NCBI GenBank assembly: GCA_002441055.1
Contig: DJWR01000230.1
Span: 1-20,751 of the forward strand
Source of the DNA: Caulobacteraceae bacterium UBA6225
GTDB lineage: Bacteria; Pseudomonadota; Alphaproteobacteria; Caulobacterales; Caulobacteraceae
Reading direction: 5' to 3'
Length of the DNA stretch: 20,751 bases
The notes under the pieces were generated by a model. The model was not told the origin of the DNA. It ran no database searches and saw nothing but the letters and a program-made list of their open reading frames with translations. A program made the translations under genes and the position numbers. Position 1 is the stretch's first letter, and every line of letters begins with the position of its first letter. Shown in pieces: positions 1 to 7,233 of this stretch.

Positions 1-1079
1 CGCACCACCGCCTCGCCGGCGTGGACGTGGATGTCCGCGCCCAGCCGGGCCAGCTCGGGGGCGTGCATGAACCGGTTCTCGAAAATGTTCTCGTGGATGA
101 CGCTCTCGCCCTCGGCCAGGGTCATCAGGGCCATGAACTGGGCCTGCAGGTCGGTGGCGAACCCCGGATAGGGGTCGGTCTCCACCGCCACGGCGTTCAA
201 CCGGCGGCCATTCCGTTTCACCGTAACCCCGTCATTGTGGCGGATCACCTCGACGCCCGCCTCCTCCATCTTGTCCAGCAGGTGGCCGATGAAATCGTTG
301 CGGGTGTGGGTCAGGCGCACCTCGCCCCCGGCCATGGCCGCGGCCAGGGCGAAGGTCCCGGTCTCGATCCGGTCGGGAATCACGGCGTGGCTGGTCCCGC
401 CCAGCCGGCTGACCCCCTGAATGCGGATCACGTCCAGGCCGGCCCCGACGATCCGCGCGCCCATCTTATTGAGGCAATCAGCAAGGTCGACGATCTCCGG
501 CTCGCAGGCCGCATTGCGCAGGATCGTCTCGCCCTCGGCCAGCACGGCGGCCAGCAGGGCATGTTCGGTGGCGCCCACCGAGACGAACGGGAAGATGATC
601 TCCGCGCCCCGCAGGCCCCGGGGCGCCTGAGCGTAGACATAGCCTTCGTGCAGGTCGATCTCCGCGCCCAGAGCCCGCAGCGCCTCCAGGTGCAGGTCCA
701 CCGGCCGCGCGCCGATAGTGCAGCCCCCCGGCAGCGAGACCTTGGCCTGGCCCGAGCGCGCCAGCAGCGGCCCCAGCACATTGAACGAGGCGCGCATCTG
801 CCGCACCAGGTCATAGGGGGCGATGGCGCTGAGAATCTCCGGTGTGTGCAGCAGGGTCTCAGGTCCCTCGGGCCCATCCTGCTCCTGCACTTCGGTCCCC
901 AGCCGGCCGAGCAGCTGGCCCAGAAATCGAGTGTCGGCCAGCCGCGGCATATTGGTCAGCCGCAGGGGCTCTGACGTCAGCAGGCTGGCGGCCATCAGCT
1001 TGATGGCCGAGTTCTTGGCGCCGCTGATGGCGATCTCGCCCTCCAGACGCGCGCCGCCTTCGATGGCGATTCGGTCCAA
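1..1079 (-). CDS. murA: UDP-N-acetylglucosamine 1-carboxyvinyltransferase MurA (5' part, cut by window edge)
   Basis: MurA transfers enolpyruvate from PEP to UDP-GlcNAc, the first committed cytoplasmic step of peptidoglycan synthesis. About 359 of the usual ~430 codons are visible; the C-terminal ~70 lie beyond the left edge. The N-terminus reads [20 protein letters not shown] followed by AKNSA, the family start with the substrate-binding Lys-Asn pair. The PEP-binding catalytic Cys lies in [11 protein letters not shown] at about residue 120 (codon 720-722), equivalent to E. coli Cys115. No ATG fits this N-terminus. I chose a TTG at 1077-1079, preceded by an AAGGGG ribosome-binding site a few bases upstream. 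The 48-aa gene at 1174-1320 lies just upstream on the same strand and may be co-transcribed. Identification is firm; the TTG start is likely. Confidence 0.96.
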   Translation of the reverse strand, partial: MDRIAIEGGARLEGEIAISGAKNSAIKLMAASLLTSEPLRLTNMPRLADTRFLGQLLGRLGTEVQEQDGPEGPETLLHTPEILSAIAPYDLVRQMRASFNVLGPLLARSGQAKVSLPGGCTIGARPVDLHLEALRALGAEIDLHEGYVYAQAPRGLRGAEIIFPFVSVGATEHALLAAVLAEGETILRNAACEPEIVDLADCLNKMGARIVGAGLDVIRIQGVSRLGGTSHAVIPDRIETGTFALAAAMAGGEVRLTHTRNDFIGHLLDKMEEAGVEVIRHNDGVTVKRNGRRLNAVAVETDPYPGFATDLQAQFMALMTLAEGESVIHENIFENRFMHAPELARLGADIHVHAGEAVV

Positions 1080-1173
1080 TCCCAGCCCCTTCAAACACCG
1101 CGTCTTCGGCGGTGCGGCAAATCCAAGAGGCGCTTCTAGCTTGCGTACGGTCCGCCGAAAAGGCGCAGGCTGC

Positions 1174-1320
1174 TCACGAAGGCTTGTCGTCGCCGCCGGC
1201 CGGTGGTTCGGCGACTCGCGGCGCCGCCTTGCGCCGACGCAGGTTCGCCCGCAGGGCCTGGGCGAGCTTGGCTTCCCGGTCGTTGGCCGGGGGCGTCTTG
1301 GGCCGGTCGGAAGATGTCAT
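1174..1320 (-). CDS. small basic alphaproteobacterial protein of unknown function (48 aa)
   Basis: This is a 48-codon frame with ATG at 1318-1320, preceded by AGGACGG. The product has a short polar N-terminus, a charged amphipathic core (DREAKLAQALRANLRRRK, about residues 14-31) and a Pro/Gly/Asp-rich tail. The core resembles the very short basic proteins with an LxxALRxNLxRRK pattern that are common in alphaproteobacteria; I know no function for them. It is followed on the same strand by murA after a 94-base gap, so an operon is plausible. Positive charge on the helix would allow nucleic-acid or ribosome binding, but that is only a guess. It is credible because of the family-like core, the good ribosome-binding site and the position; it has no recognisable enzymatic motif. 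Confidence 0.7.
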   Translation of the reverse strand: MTSSDRPKTPPANDREAKLAQALRANLRRRKAAPRVAEPPAGGDDKPS

Positions 1321-1380
1321 CCGTCCTGGTTGCGGCGGGACCTCAACGGGGTCAAGTCTGAGAAATCCAGAATTGGGGGC

Positions 1381-1409
1381 TTCACGGCGGCCGCATGGTT
1401 GGCTATAGC
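1381..1409 (+). promoter_or_regulatory. housekeeping-type promoter of tRNA-Thr
   Basis: TTCACGG (1381-1387) and GCTATAGC (1402-1409) are separated by 14 bases. This matches the Caulobacter housekeeping promoter pattern TTGACGS-N10-14-GCTANAWC with one mismatch in the -35 and one in the -10. The -10 lies 16 bases before the mature tRNA 5' end, giving a short leader. The 10-bp element GGCTATAGCC (1401-1410) is a perfect palindrome. Confidence 0.65.
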
Positions 1410-1425
1410 CCCCGCCTCGCCTTTC

Positions 1426-1500
<75 letters not shown>

Positions 1501-1543
1501 TCGGCCCCAAGCCCTGAACGGGTTTGGGGCCGACCTCATTTTT
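1501..1543 (+). terminator. Rho-independent terminator of tRNA-Thr
   Basis: TCGGCCCCAAGCCC (1501-1514) and GGGTTTGGGGCCGA (1520-1533) form a 14-bp stem with one G-T wobble and a 5-nt loop. The T-rich tract CCTCATTTTT follows (1534-1543). It starts directly after the CCA end of the tRNA. Confidence 0.9.
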
Positions 1544-1605
1544 GGCCTGGCCTTTTCCATCCGTCCCGCCGTCGCGTCCGTATCAACAGGAACCGCGGAG
1601 GACCG

Positions 1606-1821
1606 ATGATCGACAACCCCGAGAACTTTCCCATCGATACGCGCAACGCGGCCCTGGCCCTGATCCGCCAGTACGGGCCCGATGCGCAGGTCATCGCCAT
1701 GCTGCGGGCCGCCGAGTTCGCAGCCCTCGGCGATGTGGACGGCCTGGCCGCCTGGGACGACATCATCGCCTGTATCGAGGCCTATGACTCCCTCGGCCCG
1801 GTGGGCGGCGTCGTCCACTAG
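1606..1821 (+). CDS. small acidic hypothetical protein (71 aa), DUF6961-like
   Basis: ATG at 1606 is preceded by GCGGAGGACCG, a good ribosome-binding site with ~5-nt spacing. The 71-aa product has a short polar N-terminus and a helical core in which AAEFAALGDVDGLAAWDDII (about residues 33-52) stands out. Small alphaproteobacterial proteins with the pattern 'A-x-RAxxxxxxGDxxGxxxWxxIxxAI' (the DUF6961 type, as I recall it) look similar, with no known function. It has no signal peptide or membrane segment. Its stop at 1821 lies 6 bases from the end of the o-spanin gene on the other strand, so it marks the host side of the phage junction or is the phage's last accessory gene. The tRNA terminator separates it from the tRNA promoter; I see no obvious promoter of its own. 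Confidence 0.72.
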   Translation: MIDNPENFPIDTRNAALALIRQYGPDAQVIAMLRAAEFAALGDVDGLAAWDDIIACIEAYDSLGPVGGVVH

Positions 1822-1827
1822 ACCGGC

Positions 1828-2115
1828 TCAGCGGGCGGGCGACCCCGCCAAGGCCAGAGCCTGCTGCGCCTCATAGGTCTCCACAGCCAGGCGCCGGGCG
1901 GCGTCGCAGGCCACAATCTGCGCGCCTCGGGTCACATAGCCGATCTCAAGATCCGCCAGCGTCGGCTGCGGCGGCAAGGTGTGCAGAGCGCAAGGCGCCT
2001 TGGCCTCATCCGCCAGGGCCAGCCGTGGCGCAGCCGATGAGGTCAGGGGCGGCTTCGCACAGCCGGCGGTCAGCATCGTGAAGCCGAGCAGCGCGCTCAA
2101 CAGCCAGGGTCTCAT
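1828..2115 (-). CDS. outer-membrane spanin lipoprotein (Rz1-like o-spanin)
   Basis: O-spanins are lipoproteins that pair with an inner-membrane spanin to fuse the membranes in the last step of phage lysis. The 95-aa product starts MRPWLLSALLGFTMLTAGC: a hydrophobic signal followed by a lipobox LTAGC with the lipidated Cys at residue 19. The mature part is small, has two further Cys, and a C-terminal 'LADLExGYxxRGxQxxxCDxARxLAxE' stretch that resembles Rz1/LysC-type o-spanins. I chose the ATG at 2115 because GGAGG lies 6 bases upstream; the ATG at 2121 would abut it. The first 110 nt lie inside the i-spanin gene in another frame, the classical Rz/Rz1 arrangement. It ends 6 bases from the convergent small gene at 1606-1821. 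Confidence 0.82.
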   Translation of the reverse strand: MRPWLLSALLGFTMLTAGCAKPPLTSSAAPRLALADEAKAPCALHTLPPQPTLADLEIGYVTRGAQIVACDAARRLAVETYEAQQALALAGSPAR

Positions 2116-2383
2116 GGCCATCCTCCGTTTTCAGGGCCTGGGGAATAAAGGCGCTCACCACCGCTTGACCCTGGACTGCGCGAGCCTGAGCCGCCGCTAG
2201 CCTTTGACCTGAGGCCCGTTCCCCCTCGGCCTCCAGCCGGGCGGCGTCACGTTCGCGGGTCAGGGTGGCGACTTCCGCCTCGCGGACTTCGCCGCCATCC
2301 CGGCGACCGGCCACATAGAGCGACAGGCCAGACACCGCCAACGCGCCCGCCGCCGCCGCCGTCACGAGAGCTCTGAGGGTCAT
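2006..2383 (-). CDS. inner-membrane spanin (Rz-like i-spanin)
   Basis: The 125-aa product has an N-terminal membrane segment (about residues 4-27, TLRALVTAAAAGALAVSGLS) and then a charged, probably coiled-coil periplasmic part (EVREAEVATLTRERDAARLE and following). This is the anatomy of an i-spanin, which bridges the periplasm to contact the o-spanin. Two Cys lie near the C-terminus (LCEAAPDLIGC). The start overlaps the endolysin stop as ATGA (2380-2383). Its 3' part contains the start of the o-spanin in a different frame. Sequence families of spanins diverge widely, so the call rests on architecture, overlap and position next to an endolysin rather than on a diagnostic motif. Confidence 0.8.
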   Translation of the reverse strand: MTLRALVTAAAAGALAVSGLSLYVAGRRDGGEVREAEVATLTRERDAARLEAEGERASGQRLAAAQARAVQGQAVVSAFIPQALKTEDGHETLAVERAARLHDADRRLCEAAPDLIGCATAGPGG

Positions 2384-2814
2384 GGACGCAGTCCCCGCAC
2401 ATAGCCCCGACCCGGTCGCCAGGTGAGGACCTCTCGCCGCCAGCGGCCGCCCAGGCCCAGATGAACCCAGGCGCCGGCCTCCTCGATTAGTTGATCAAAG
2501 GCCAGGTCAGAGGCTGCGATCGCCCGGCAGACCGTCAGCGGCGAGCCGAACTTCGGACAGATAAAGTCCGCCGCCTCCCCCCGCATGTGGGCGCTGCTGG
2601 CCGAGCCGCCGACCGCCCGGTTCACCGCCGGCGAGCGGTAGCCGCTGGTGATCGGGATCGGCGAATCCCCGAGCAGGACTCGAACCTGCTCCAGAACCTG
2701 CGCTGTGGCGCGCAGGCGCTCCAGAACGGCGGGCGGCGGGGTGTTGTCCAACCCCCGCTGCTGGGTGGCGGTCATCTCCTCCAGGGAGAAGTGCGCCGAG
2801 AGCCAGGTCGTCAT
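2380..2814 (-). CDS. endolysin, peptidase M15A family (D-Ala-D-Ala carboxypeptidase-like)
   Basis: This is a zinc peptidase that cleaves peptide cross-links of peptidoglycan during lysis. The 144-aa product begins MTTWLSAHFSLEEMTATQQR, the usual N-terminus of short phage M15A enzymes. It contains ITSGYRSPAVN (about 56-65), the zinc motif SSAHMRGEAADF (His76, Asp83), the FDQLIEE segment with the likely catalytic Glu at 111-112, and WVHLGL with the third zinc ligand His118. All expected ligands are present, so it should be active. I chose ATG 2814 because TTTGGAGG lies 7 bases upstream; an upstream ATG at 2850 has no ribosome-binding site. There is no signal peptide, so release needs a holin, for which the next upstream gene is the best candidate. 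Confidence 0.92.
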   Translation of the reverse strand: MTTWLSAHFSLEEMTATQQRGLDNTPPPAVLERLRATAQVLEQVRVLLGDSPIPITSGYRSPAVNRAVGGSASSAHMRGEAADFICPKFGSPLTVCRAIAASDLAFDQLIEEAGAWVHLGLGGRWRREVLTWRPGRGYVRGLRP

Positions 2815-2850
2815 GACTGGCCTCCAAAGGTGTTTTAGAGTTGCGTCCAA

Positions 2851-3099
2851 TCAGGTCAGATCGCGGCGGCCGGCCGCCACCAGCTTGGCCCAGTCGGTGA
2901 CTGTGGCCCCTGCCAGATAGAGCGTGCCCAGCACCACATTGGCCCCGATCAGGGCCAGGCCGAGCCACCGCAAGGCGACCGGGTCCTCCAGCCGCAGGAT
3001 GATCGCGCCGAGCAGAGCGAAATTCGCGCCGCAGGCGGAATATGTGAAAATCCTGCGATAGAGCCAGCGGACTTCGATAGGCGGACGGGGCTCGCTCAC
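2851..3099 (-). CDS. small two-TM membrane protein, holin candidate
   Basis: The 82-aa product has two hydrophobic segments, about residues 17-36 (IFTYSACGANFALLGAIILR) and 44-65 (LRWLGLALIGANVVLGTLYL), flanked by basic residues (RWLYRR at the start, AAGRRD at the end). Size, two membrane spans, the charged tail and the position directly upstream of a signal-less M15 endolysin fit a class II holin. I recognise no specific holin family. It overlaps the stop of the preceding coiled-coil gene as ATGA (3096-3099), so translation is probably coupled. It could instead be an antiholin or an unrelated membrane protein. Confidence 0.7.
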   Translation of the reverse strand: MSEPRPPIEVRWLYRRIFTYSACGANFALLGAIILRLEDPVALRWLGLALIGANVVLGTLYLAGATVTDWAKLVAAGRRDLT

Positions 3100-3443
3100 G
3101 GGCTGCTCGTGGGCTTGAGGCCCAGGCCCGCGAGGAAGGCGATCACGCCGGTCGCCAGCCAGGGTGCGCTCCGGGCCAGCCAGGTCCAGAAGTCGGCGGC
3201 GCCGACCACCCGGTCCCGCTGGCTCTCCAGGTGGTCAATGCGGGCGAGCGCCCCCTTGAGCTCAGCTCGCAGGCCCTCCACCAGCTTGCCCGCCTCCAGA
3301 GCCTCCAACCGTGCAAGCCGTTCGCGAACGTCATCCATCTTGGCCGCCAGGCCTTCCAGCCGGGCGGTCTGGGCCGCCACATTCTCCCCGATCTGCCGCA
3401 GGGCCACGATCTGCGCGTCGGCCACGCCCGTGAGTCCGGTCAT
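3096..3443 (-). CDS. coiled-coil protein with C-terminal membrane anchor (XhlA-like)
   Basis: The 115-aa product has a long heptad-rich region from about residue 20 to 80 (QTARLEGLAAKMDDVRERLA, then LEALEAGKLVEGL and IDHLESQRDRV). A single C-terminal hydrophobic segment follows (WLARSAPWLATGVIAFLAGL, about 88-107) with a short basic tail. This is the architecture of XhlA-type lysis accessory proteins, which sit next to holin and endolysin genes. The resemblance is architectural only. The ATG at 3443 overlaps the previous stop as ATGA (3440-3443), and the stop overlaps the start of the holin candidate the same way, so the lysis genes form one translationally coupled string. A tail-associated role is a less likely alternative. 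Confidence 0.75.
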   Translation of the reverse strand: MTGLTGVADAQIVALRQIGENVAAQTARLEGLAAKMDDVRERLARLEALEAGKLVEGLRAELKGALARIDHLESQRDRVVGAADFWTWLARSAPWLATGVIAFLAGLGLKPTSSP

Positions 3444-4393
3444 GTTGTCCCCGCAGGCTTGGCAGAGGGCCCCTTCTTGCCCATGCCGTAGATGGTGCTC
3501 GCGATGTCCGCCGCCTGGGCCAGGTTGTCGAGGAAGCTCGGCGTCTGGGTCGAGGTCCCCTTGGTGGTCGAGGTCCCTTCCGTCGTCGTGCCGCGGAACA
3601 GCTCCAGCGGCAGCCTGGACAGGATATCGGCCTGGCTGTTCAGGGCGGTATAGGGCGCCAGGCGATAGGCCTGGTCCACCCCGCGCACCTGCGCCCCGAT
3701 GGCCGCCTGGGTCGCCACATCCTCCCGGTCGCTGGCGGCCCGGGCGCCAGCCAGGCCCGCCAGACCGTTGGCCGCCTGCAGACGCAGGGCCGCCGTCTGA
3801 GCGGCCAGCTGGGCGTTTTGCGCCGAAGCCTGCTGACGCCGCTCGGCGTCCTGACTGGCCAGCCCGGCGCTGGTGCTGAACATGTCCCTCAGCAGACCGG
3901 AAATCTGCGTATTGCGCGCCCGCGCCAGCTCGCCCTCGGTGAGCGAGCGGGTCAGGGCCGCCCCGGATCCGCCGAACGCGCCTTGCCCGGCGAGCGCCAG
4001 GTCCTGCGTCGCCCGGGTCCGCCCGGCCTCGGCGTCGAAGTCCGCCGTCGCCGCATCCACCACCTGCCCACGATAGGGATTGTAGTAGGCCTCGATGCCC
4101 TCCAGCAGGCTGACGGCCTGCACCTGCGGCGCCTCGGCCGCCGCCACGCCCCGGGTCCAATCCGCAGCCTCATCATAGGCGAAGCCGTAGCGGCCCAAGG
4201 CCGCCGCCCCCTGGGACGCCTGTCGCTCCCCGGCCGACAGGGGCGAGACCAGACTGTAGGGATCAAGCCGGCCGAGCTGACCGACCCGATCGCTCAACCC
4301 CTGCACCTGATCGGTCACCCAGAGCGGGTTGTTCGGCGTCACCGTCGCCCGCTCAGTGGAGGTGGATGTGGAAGAAGACTTCCGCTTGCCCAT
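3440..4393 (-). CDS. podovirus virion protein (needle/ejection-protein candidate, 317 aa)
   Basis: The 317-aa product is Ala/Gln/Ser-rich with a basic, Ser/Thr-rich N-terminus (GKRKSSSTSTSTERATVTP). At about residues 102-117 it has IEAYYNPYRGQVVDAA, the Y-x-N/D-P-Y-x-x-x-V-V-D-A motif that recurs in internal or tail-associated virion proteins of podoviruses. The middle is predicted helical and Ala-rich (LAAQTAALRLQAANGLAGLA), suiting an ejected or needle-like protein. The C-terminus is low-complexity (GTTTEGTSTTKGTSTQTPS). It follows the gp10-like and GNAT-like genes, where P22-type phages carry the tail needle and ejection proteins. I chose ATG 4393 with AAGGAG 7 bases upstream; GTG 4396 is equally possible. 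The exact virion role is inference. Confidence 0.75.
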   Translation of the reverse strand: MGKRKSSSTSTSTERATVTPNNPLWVTDQVQGLSDRVGQLGRLDPYSLVSPLSAGERQASQGAAALGRYGFAYDEAADWTRGVAAAEAPQVQAVSLLEGIEAYYNPYRGQVVDAATADFDAEAGRTRATQDLALAGQGAFGGSGAALTRSLTEGELARARNTQISGLLRDMFSTSAGLASQDAERRQQASAQNAQLAAQTAALRLQAANGLAGLAGARAASDREDVATQAAIGAQVRGVDQAYRLAPYTALNSQADILSRLPLELFRGTTTEGTSTTKGTSTQTPSFLDNLAQAADIASTIYGMGKKGPSAKPAGTT

Positions 4394-4749
4394 CACAGGC
4401 TCCTTTTCAAAACCGCGCCTTGGGACTGATAGCCATGGGCGCGCAGCACCCGCGCCCAGCCCGCCCGGCCTTCAATCGTGATCGCTTCGCAGCTCAGACC
4501 GCGCCCCCAGGCCTCGATCCCCGACCGCAGGGCGAGGACGGCTGCAAGGTCTCCGCCCGCCAGCCAGATGTGCAGAGTTCGGGCGTCCTGGGCGGTGACA
4601 CACTGGGTGACCACCGCCGCGCCCTCGCCGGCCCAAAGCTGGGCGCGTCCGCTCTGAATGTCCGCCAACAGGGCCCCTTCGTCCCCATCTTCAGCCCGCA
4701 GCGCCGGCAACAGCCAATCGCGGCAGGCCGCCCAGGTCTGCGGGGTCAC
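4393..4749 (-). CDS. small phage protein with GNAT-acetyltransferase-like C-terminus (118 aa)
   Basis: The 118-aa product reads like a short GNAT-fold protein found in podovirus late operons. It has a central strand AAVVTQCVTAQDARTLHIWL (about 45-64), a helix LRSGIEAWGRGLSCEAITIE (about 74-93) and a terminal GRAGWARVLRAHGYQ (94-108) before VLKRS. The 'ExxGRxGWxRxLxxxGY' end is the distinctive part. It lacks a clear acetyl-CoA R/Q-x-x-G-x-G/A loop, so catalysis is doubtful, and a structural or chaperone role is possible. The start is GTG at 4749, overlapping the gp10-like stop as GTGA (4746-4749). It ends at the start of the next virion gene. Confidence 0.75.
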   Translation of the reverse strand: MTPQTWAACRDWLLPALRAEDGDEGALLADIQSGRAQLWAGEGAAVVTQCVTAQDARTLHIWLAGGDLAAVLALRSGIEAWGRGLSCEAITIEGRAGWARVLRAHGYQSQGAVLKRSL

Positions 4750-6524
4750 CGGCCGCCGGCGGGGACCACGTCGAACACCGGCCGACCGATCCGACCGCCT
4801 GTCGGCGCCCCCTGCCCGCTGAACCGCACCCGAAACAGCCGGCCCGTCGCCCGCAAATCAAGGCGGCTGGCGCCGGGCGCCAGGCCATAGGGTCCGTAGG
4901 TCCGGCTAGCCCCCTGCGGCTTCAATCGGGTGGTCAGTCGCAGGCTCGCCGCGCCGGCCTGCAGGGCCATGTCCGGCCACAGGCCGCGCACCATCAGCGT
5001 CTGGTCAGGATGCAACAGCTGGTCAGCGCTCTCGATGAACCAGGCGAAGGCCCCGCCATCGGCCGATTGACCGCGCTCGTGCCAATAGGCCCTGCCCTCT
5101 GGCGTTACCCCAATGGGGTCGCCCTGCGGGCCGGCGTCCACAAAAGCGGTCCGCGCCATGATCCCCCTGGACCAGGCGCCGTCCCCCAGACAGACGGCGA
5201 GATAGCGGCTGTTCTCGTTGCCGTCCCGCGCGTCGGGATAGTCAAAGCGCACCTCGTCATACAGGCTGAGGGTCGAGCCCGTGATCTTGTCTTCCTGGGC
5301 GCGGGCCAGGTGGCGCGCCAACTCCTCCCGGATCGGACAGGGCACGATCTCCACCGCCCCACCCAGGCTGTAGCTCCGAAACTGCAGGTCAGGCGCGATC
5401 CAGACGACCCTGGCGCCCGCCACCGCGAAGGCGTTGGGTCCGATCAGACCGCAATGCTCGCCCACCGGATCAAACCGCCAGGGTTGGTTCAGGGCGCCGA
5501 CAAACGTCCCGACGAACAGCCGGTCCGATGTCCAGACTAGGATGAACTGACCCGCCGCGCAGGCCCCCACGATCCGTCCGCCGCCCGGCAGGACATATTC
5601 CCGCGCCGTGGTGTCCGGCGCCGTCGTCCAGCTCTCCGGGGACCTGACACCGCTGTGCCGGATACACAGCGGGTTGAAGACGCCAGAAACCTCTTCGTTG
5701 CAGCCCAGCGCGAAGATCTGGTCGGTATGAGACACCAGGGACACGCTGACCTGCCGCGGCGCCTGCGCCAGGGGGGCGGCCGCCTCGCCGGCGTCATTGG
5801 CCCACCGATAGAGGGCTCCACCCCGGGGGCTGGCGACCAGCTGCTCGCCGAACGCCGACAGGCTCCAGGTGCGCGGATAGAAATCGCTGGTCGACGGGGC
5901 CGAATAGGCTCCGGTGGAATAGGTCCCGGTGCCATAGCCCTGCCCACCGGTTCCATCGACGGCGCCGGGCGCGAAGGCCAGGCGAGGCGTCACCACCACG
6001 GCCGCCCCACCCCCGGTCGCGGACGCGGTCGCCGGCGCGCTGAACACATAGCTGAAGTGGTCCTGGTCAATGACCGTGACCACCGCACCGGAGAGGTTGG
6101 GGGTGACGCCGCCGACCGCCGTCGCGCCGGCCACATCCACAACCTCACCATCAGCCAGGCCATGCCCGGCCAGCCTCACCGTAACCACGTCTGAGCCCTC
6201 GCTCACCGCCAGAGGCGCCGGCTCCAACCTCACGGCCGGCCGGGCGAGCACCGGGGTGATGTCAAAGAGACCGCCGCCGATCCACACCTGCAGGGCGCTG
6301 TGGGTTCCAAACGCGACGTTCAGCCCCGCGGCGTTGTCGGTCCAGGCGAACACCTTGCGGCAGACGCCGGTGAGGTCTCCACCCCCAAGGGATTCCCACC
6401 CGCCGATCACCTGAGGTCGCCCGCGCCAGAACCGCACATTCGACCCATCCGCCCACCGCCCCGCGGCCGCAAACGAGGTCTCATCCCCCACAAGCCCAGG
6501 TGGAAGGTCGAGAGGTATTCTCAT
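4746..6524 (-). CDS. tail hub/stabilisation protein, P22 gp10-like (592 aa)
   Basis: In P22-type phages gp10 closes the portal channel beneath gp4 and keeps packaged DNA inside. The 592-aa product starts MRIPLDLPPGLVGDETSFAA and has the signature WADGSNVRFWRGRPQVIGGW (about 24-43) typical of this podovirus family. The rest is rich in beta strands and W/G repeats (FAWTDNAAGLNVAFGTHSAL; SDRLFVGTFVG; RSYSLGGAVEIV), as expected for a beta-propeller-like virion protein. Residues ~105-180 form a beta-sandwich-like insert resembling a ubiquitin-activating or Ig-type accessory domain. ATG 6524 is preceded by AGGGGAGA. The upstream minus-strand gene (glycine-rich protein) is separated by the inserted plus-strand hydrolase, so either transcription reads through that insert or this gene has its own promoter; I see none. 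Confidence 0.8.
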   Translation of the reverse strand: MRIPLDLPPGLVGDETSFAAAGRWADGSNVRFWRGRPQVIGGWESLGGGDLTGVCRKVFAWTDNAAGLNVAFGTHSALQVWIGGGLFDITPVLARPAVRLEPAPLAVSEGSDVVTVRLAGHGLADGEVVDVAGATAVGGVTPNLSGAVVTVIDQDHFSYVFSAPATASATGGGAAVVVTPRLAFAPGAVDGTGGQGYGTGTYSTGAYSAPSTSDFYPRTWSLSAFGEQLVASPRGGALYRWANDAGEAAAPLAQAPRQVSVSLVSHTDQIFALGCNEEVSGVFNPLCIRHSGVRSPESWTTAPDTTAREYVLPGGGRIVGACAAGQFILVWTSDRLFVGTFVGALNQPWRFDPVGEHCGLIGPNAFAVAGARVVWIAPDLQFRSYSLGGAVEIVPCPIREELARHLARAQEDKITGSTLSLYDEVRFDYPDARDGNENSRYLAVCLGDGAWSRGIMARTAFVDAGPQGDPIGVTPEGRAYWHERGQSADGGAFAWFIESADQLLHPDQTLMVRGLWPDMALQAGAASLRLTTRLKPQGASRTYGPYGLAPGASRLDLRATGRLFRVRFSGQGAPTGGRIGRPVFDVVPAGGR

Positions 6525-6552
6525 GACTGTCTCCCCTGATTAAAGTTCGTGA

Positions 6553-7233
6553 ATGGACCCATTGCGCCACACGGCCGTCTCGACCCGCCTGGGACAAGTT
6601 TGGATAACTTCCAGGAGTTTGAAGCCCGGCCCAGCAGTGTTTCTAATTCATGGCGCCATGCAGTCAGCAGACGCGATCTCGCACATGACCAACTTGGTTC
6701 CCAATTGTGTTTTGGGCCACCTGCCAGGCCATGGTGTTCCGTCTCTTAGCGACGAAACCGTTGATGGATGGTCGAAGGCATTTGCTGTTGCGGCGTCGAC
6801 TTACTTTGGAGACCGCGAAATTATACTTTCTGGCGAGTCGCTTGGCGCACTGATTTGTCTGGGAATGGGGCGATTTCAACTACCCTCTTTCCGCGCAGTC
6901 GTAGCGTTCGAGCCGCCGCTAACGCCTTCTTGGCCAATCGGTCGCGCAGCGTTGGCGGAGCCAATGGCAACTATGCTGAGGCAGTCCTATGGAGACCTGC
7001 TTGCAGCATGCAGATTGCCCGTAACCATCGTTGCCGGAAGGACCCCGCTGGAGCCTGAGCGCGAACTGAGTTCTACGCCGTCTCTCCTCTCTCGATCAGA
7101 GAAGGAAACGCTGCATCCGCTCATCGTTGATGGAGGTCATCAGCTTCTCAGTGAGAACCCTGGGGCGTGCGCAAAGCTCCTAAACGATGCGATGCAAAGC
7201 ATAGATCAGACGACCGACGCCACCCGCGCCTGA
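6553..7233 (+). CDS. alpha/beta hydrolase, plus-strand cargo gene in the tail region
   Basis: The 226-aa product has an alpha/beta-hydrolase layout: PGPAVFLIHGAMQSA (about 26-40, oxyanion-hole HG), GHLPGHGVPS (55-64), the nucleophile elbow LSGESLGA with Ser96, VAFEPPL (118-124), strand VTIVAGRTPLEPE (157-169) and the catalytic His196 in DGGHQLLSENP. The place where an acid usually follows the GR turn holds T-P-L-E, so a nearby Glu may serve or activity may differ. Sampled lines are about 50-55% GC against about 70% in phage neighbours, and it is the only gene on this strand inside the phage block, so it looks acquired. Its 3' end overlaps the convergent glycine-rich gene by 54 bases. No strong ribosome-binding site is seen. 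The substrate is unknown. Confidence 0.85.
   Translation: MDPLRHTAVSTRLGQVWITSRSLKPGPAVFLIHGAMQSADAISHMTNLVPNCVLGHLPGHGVPSLSDETVDGWSKAFAVAASTYFGDREIILSGESLGALICLGMGRFQLPSFRAVVAFEPPLTPSWPIGRAALAEPMATMLRQSYGDLLAACRLPVTIVAGRTPLEPERELSSTPSLLSRSEKETLHPLIVDGGHQLLSENPGACAKLLNDAMQSIDQTTDATRA

Noticed and set aside
75..90. GTTC-N8-GTTC LexA-like site in murA
   Set aside because: The spacer is 8 rather than 7 and it lies inside coding sequence. Similar N8 pairs at about 10663 and 20723 were rejected for the same reason.
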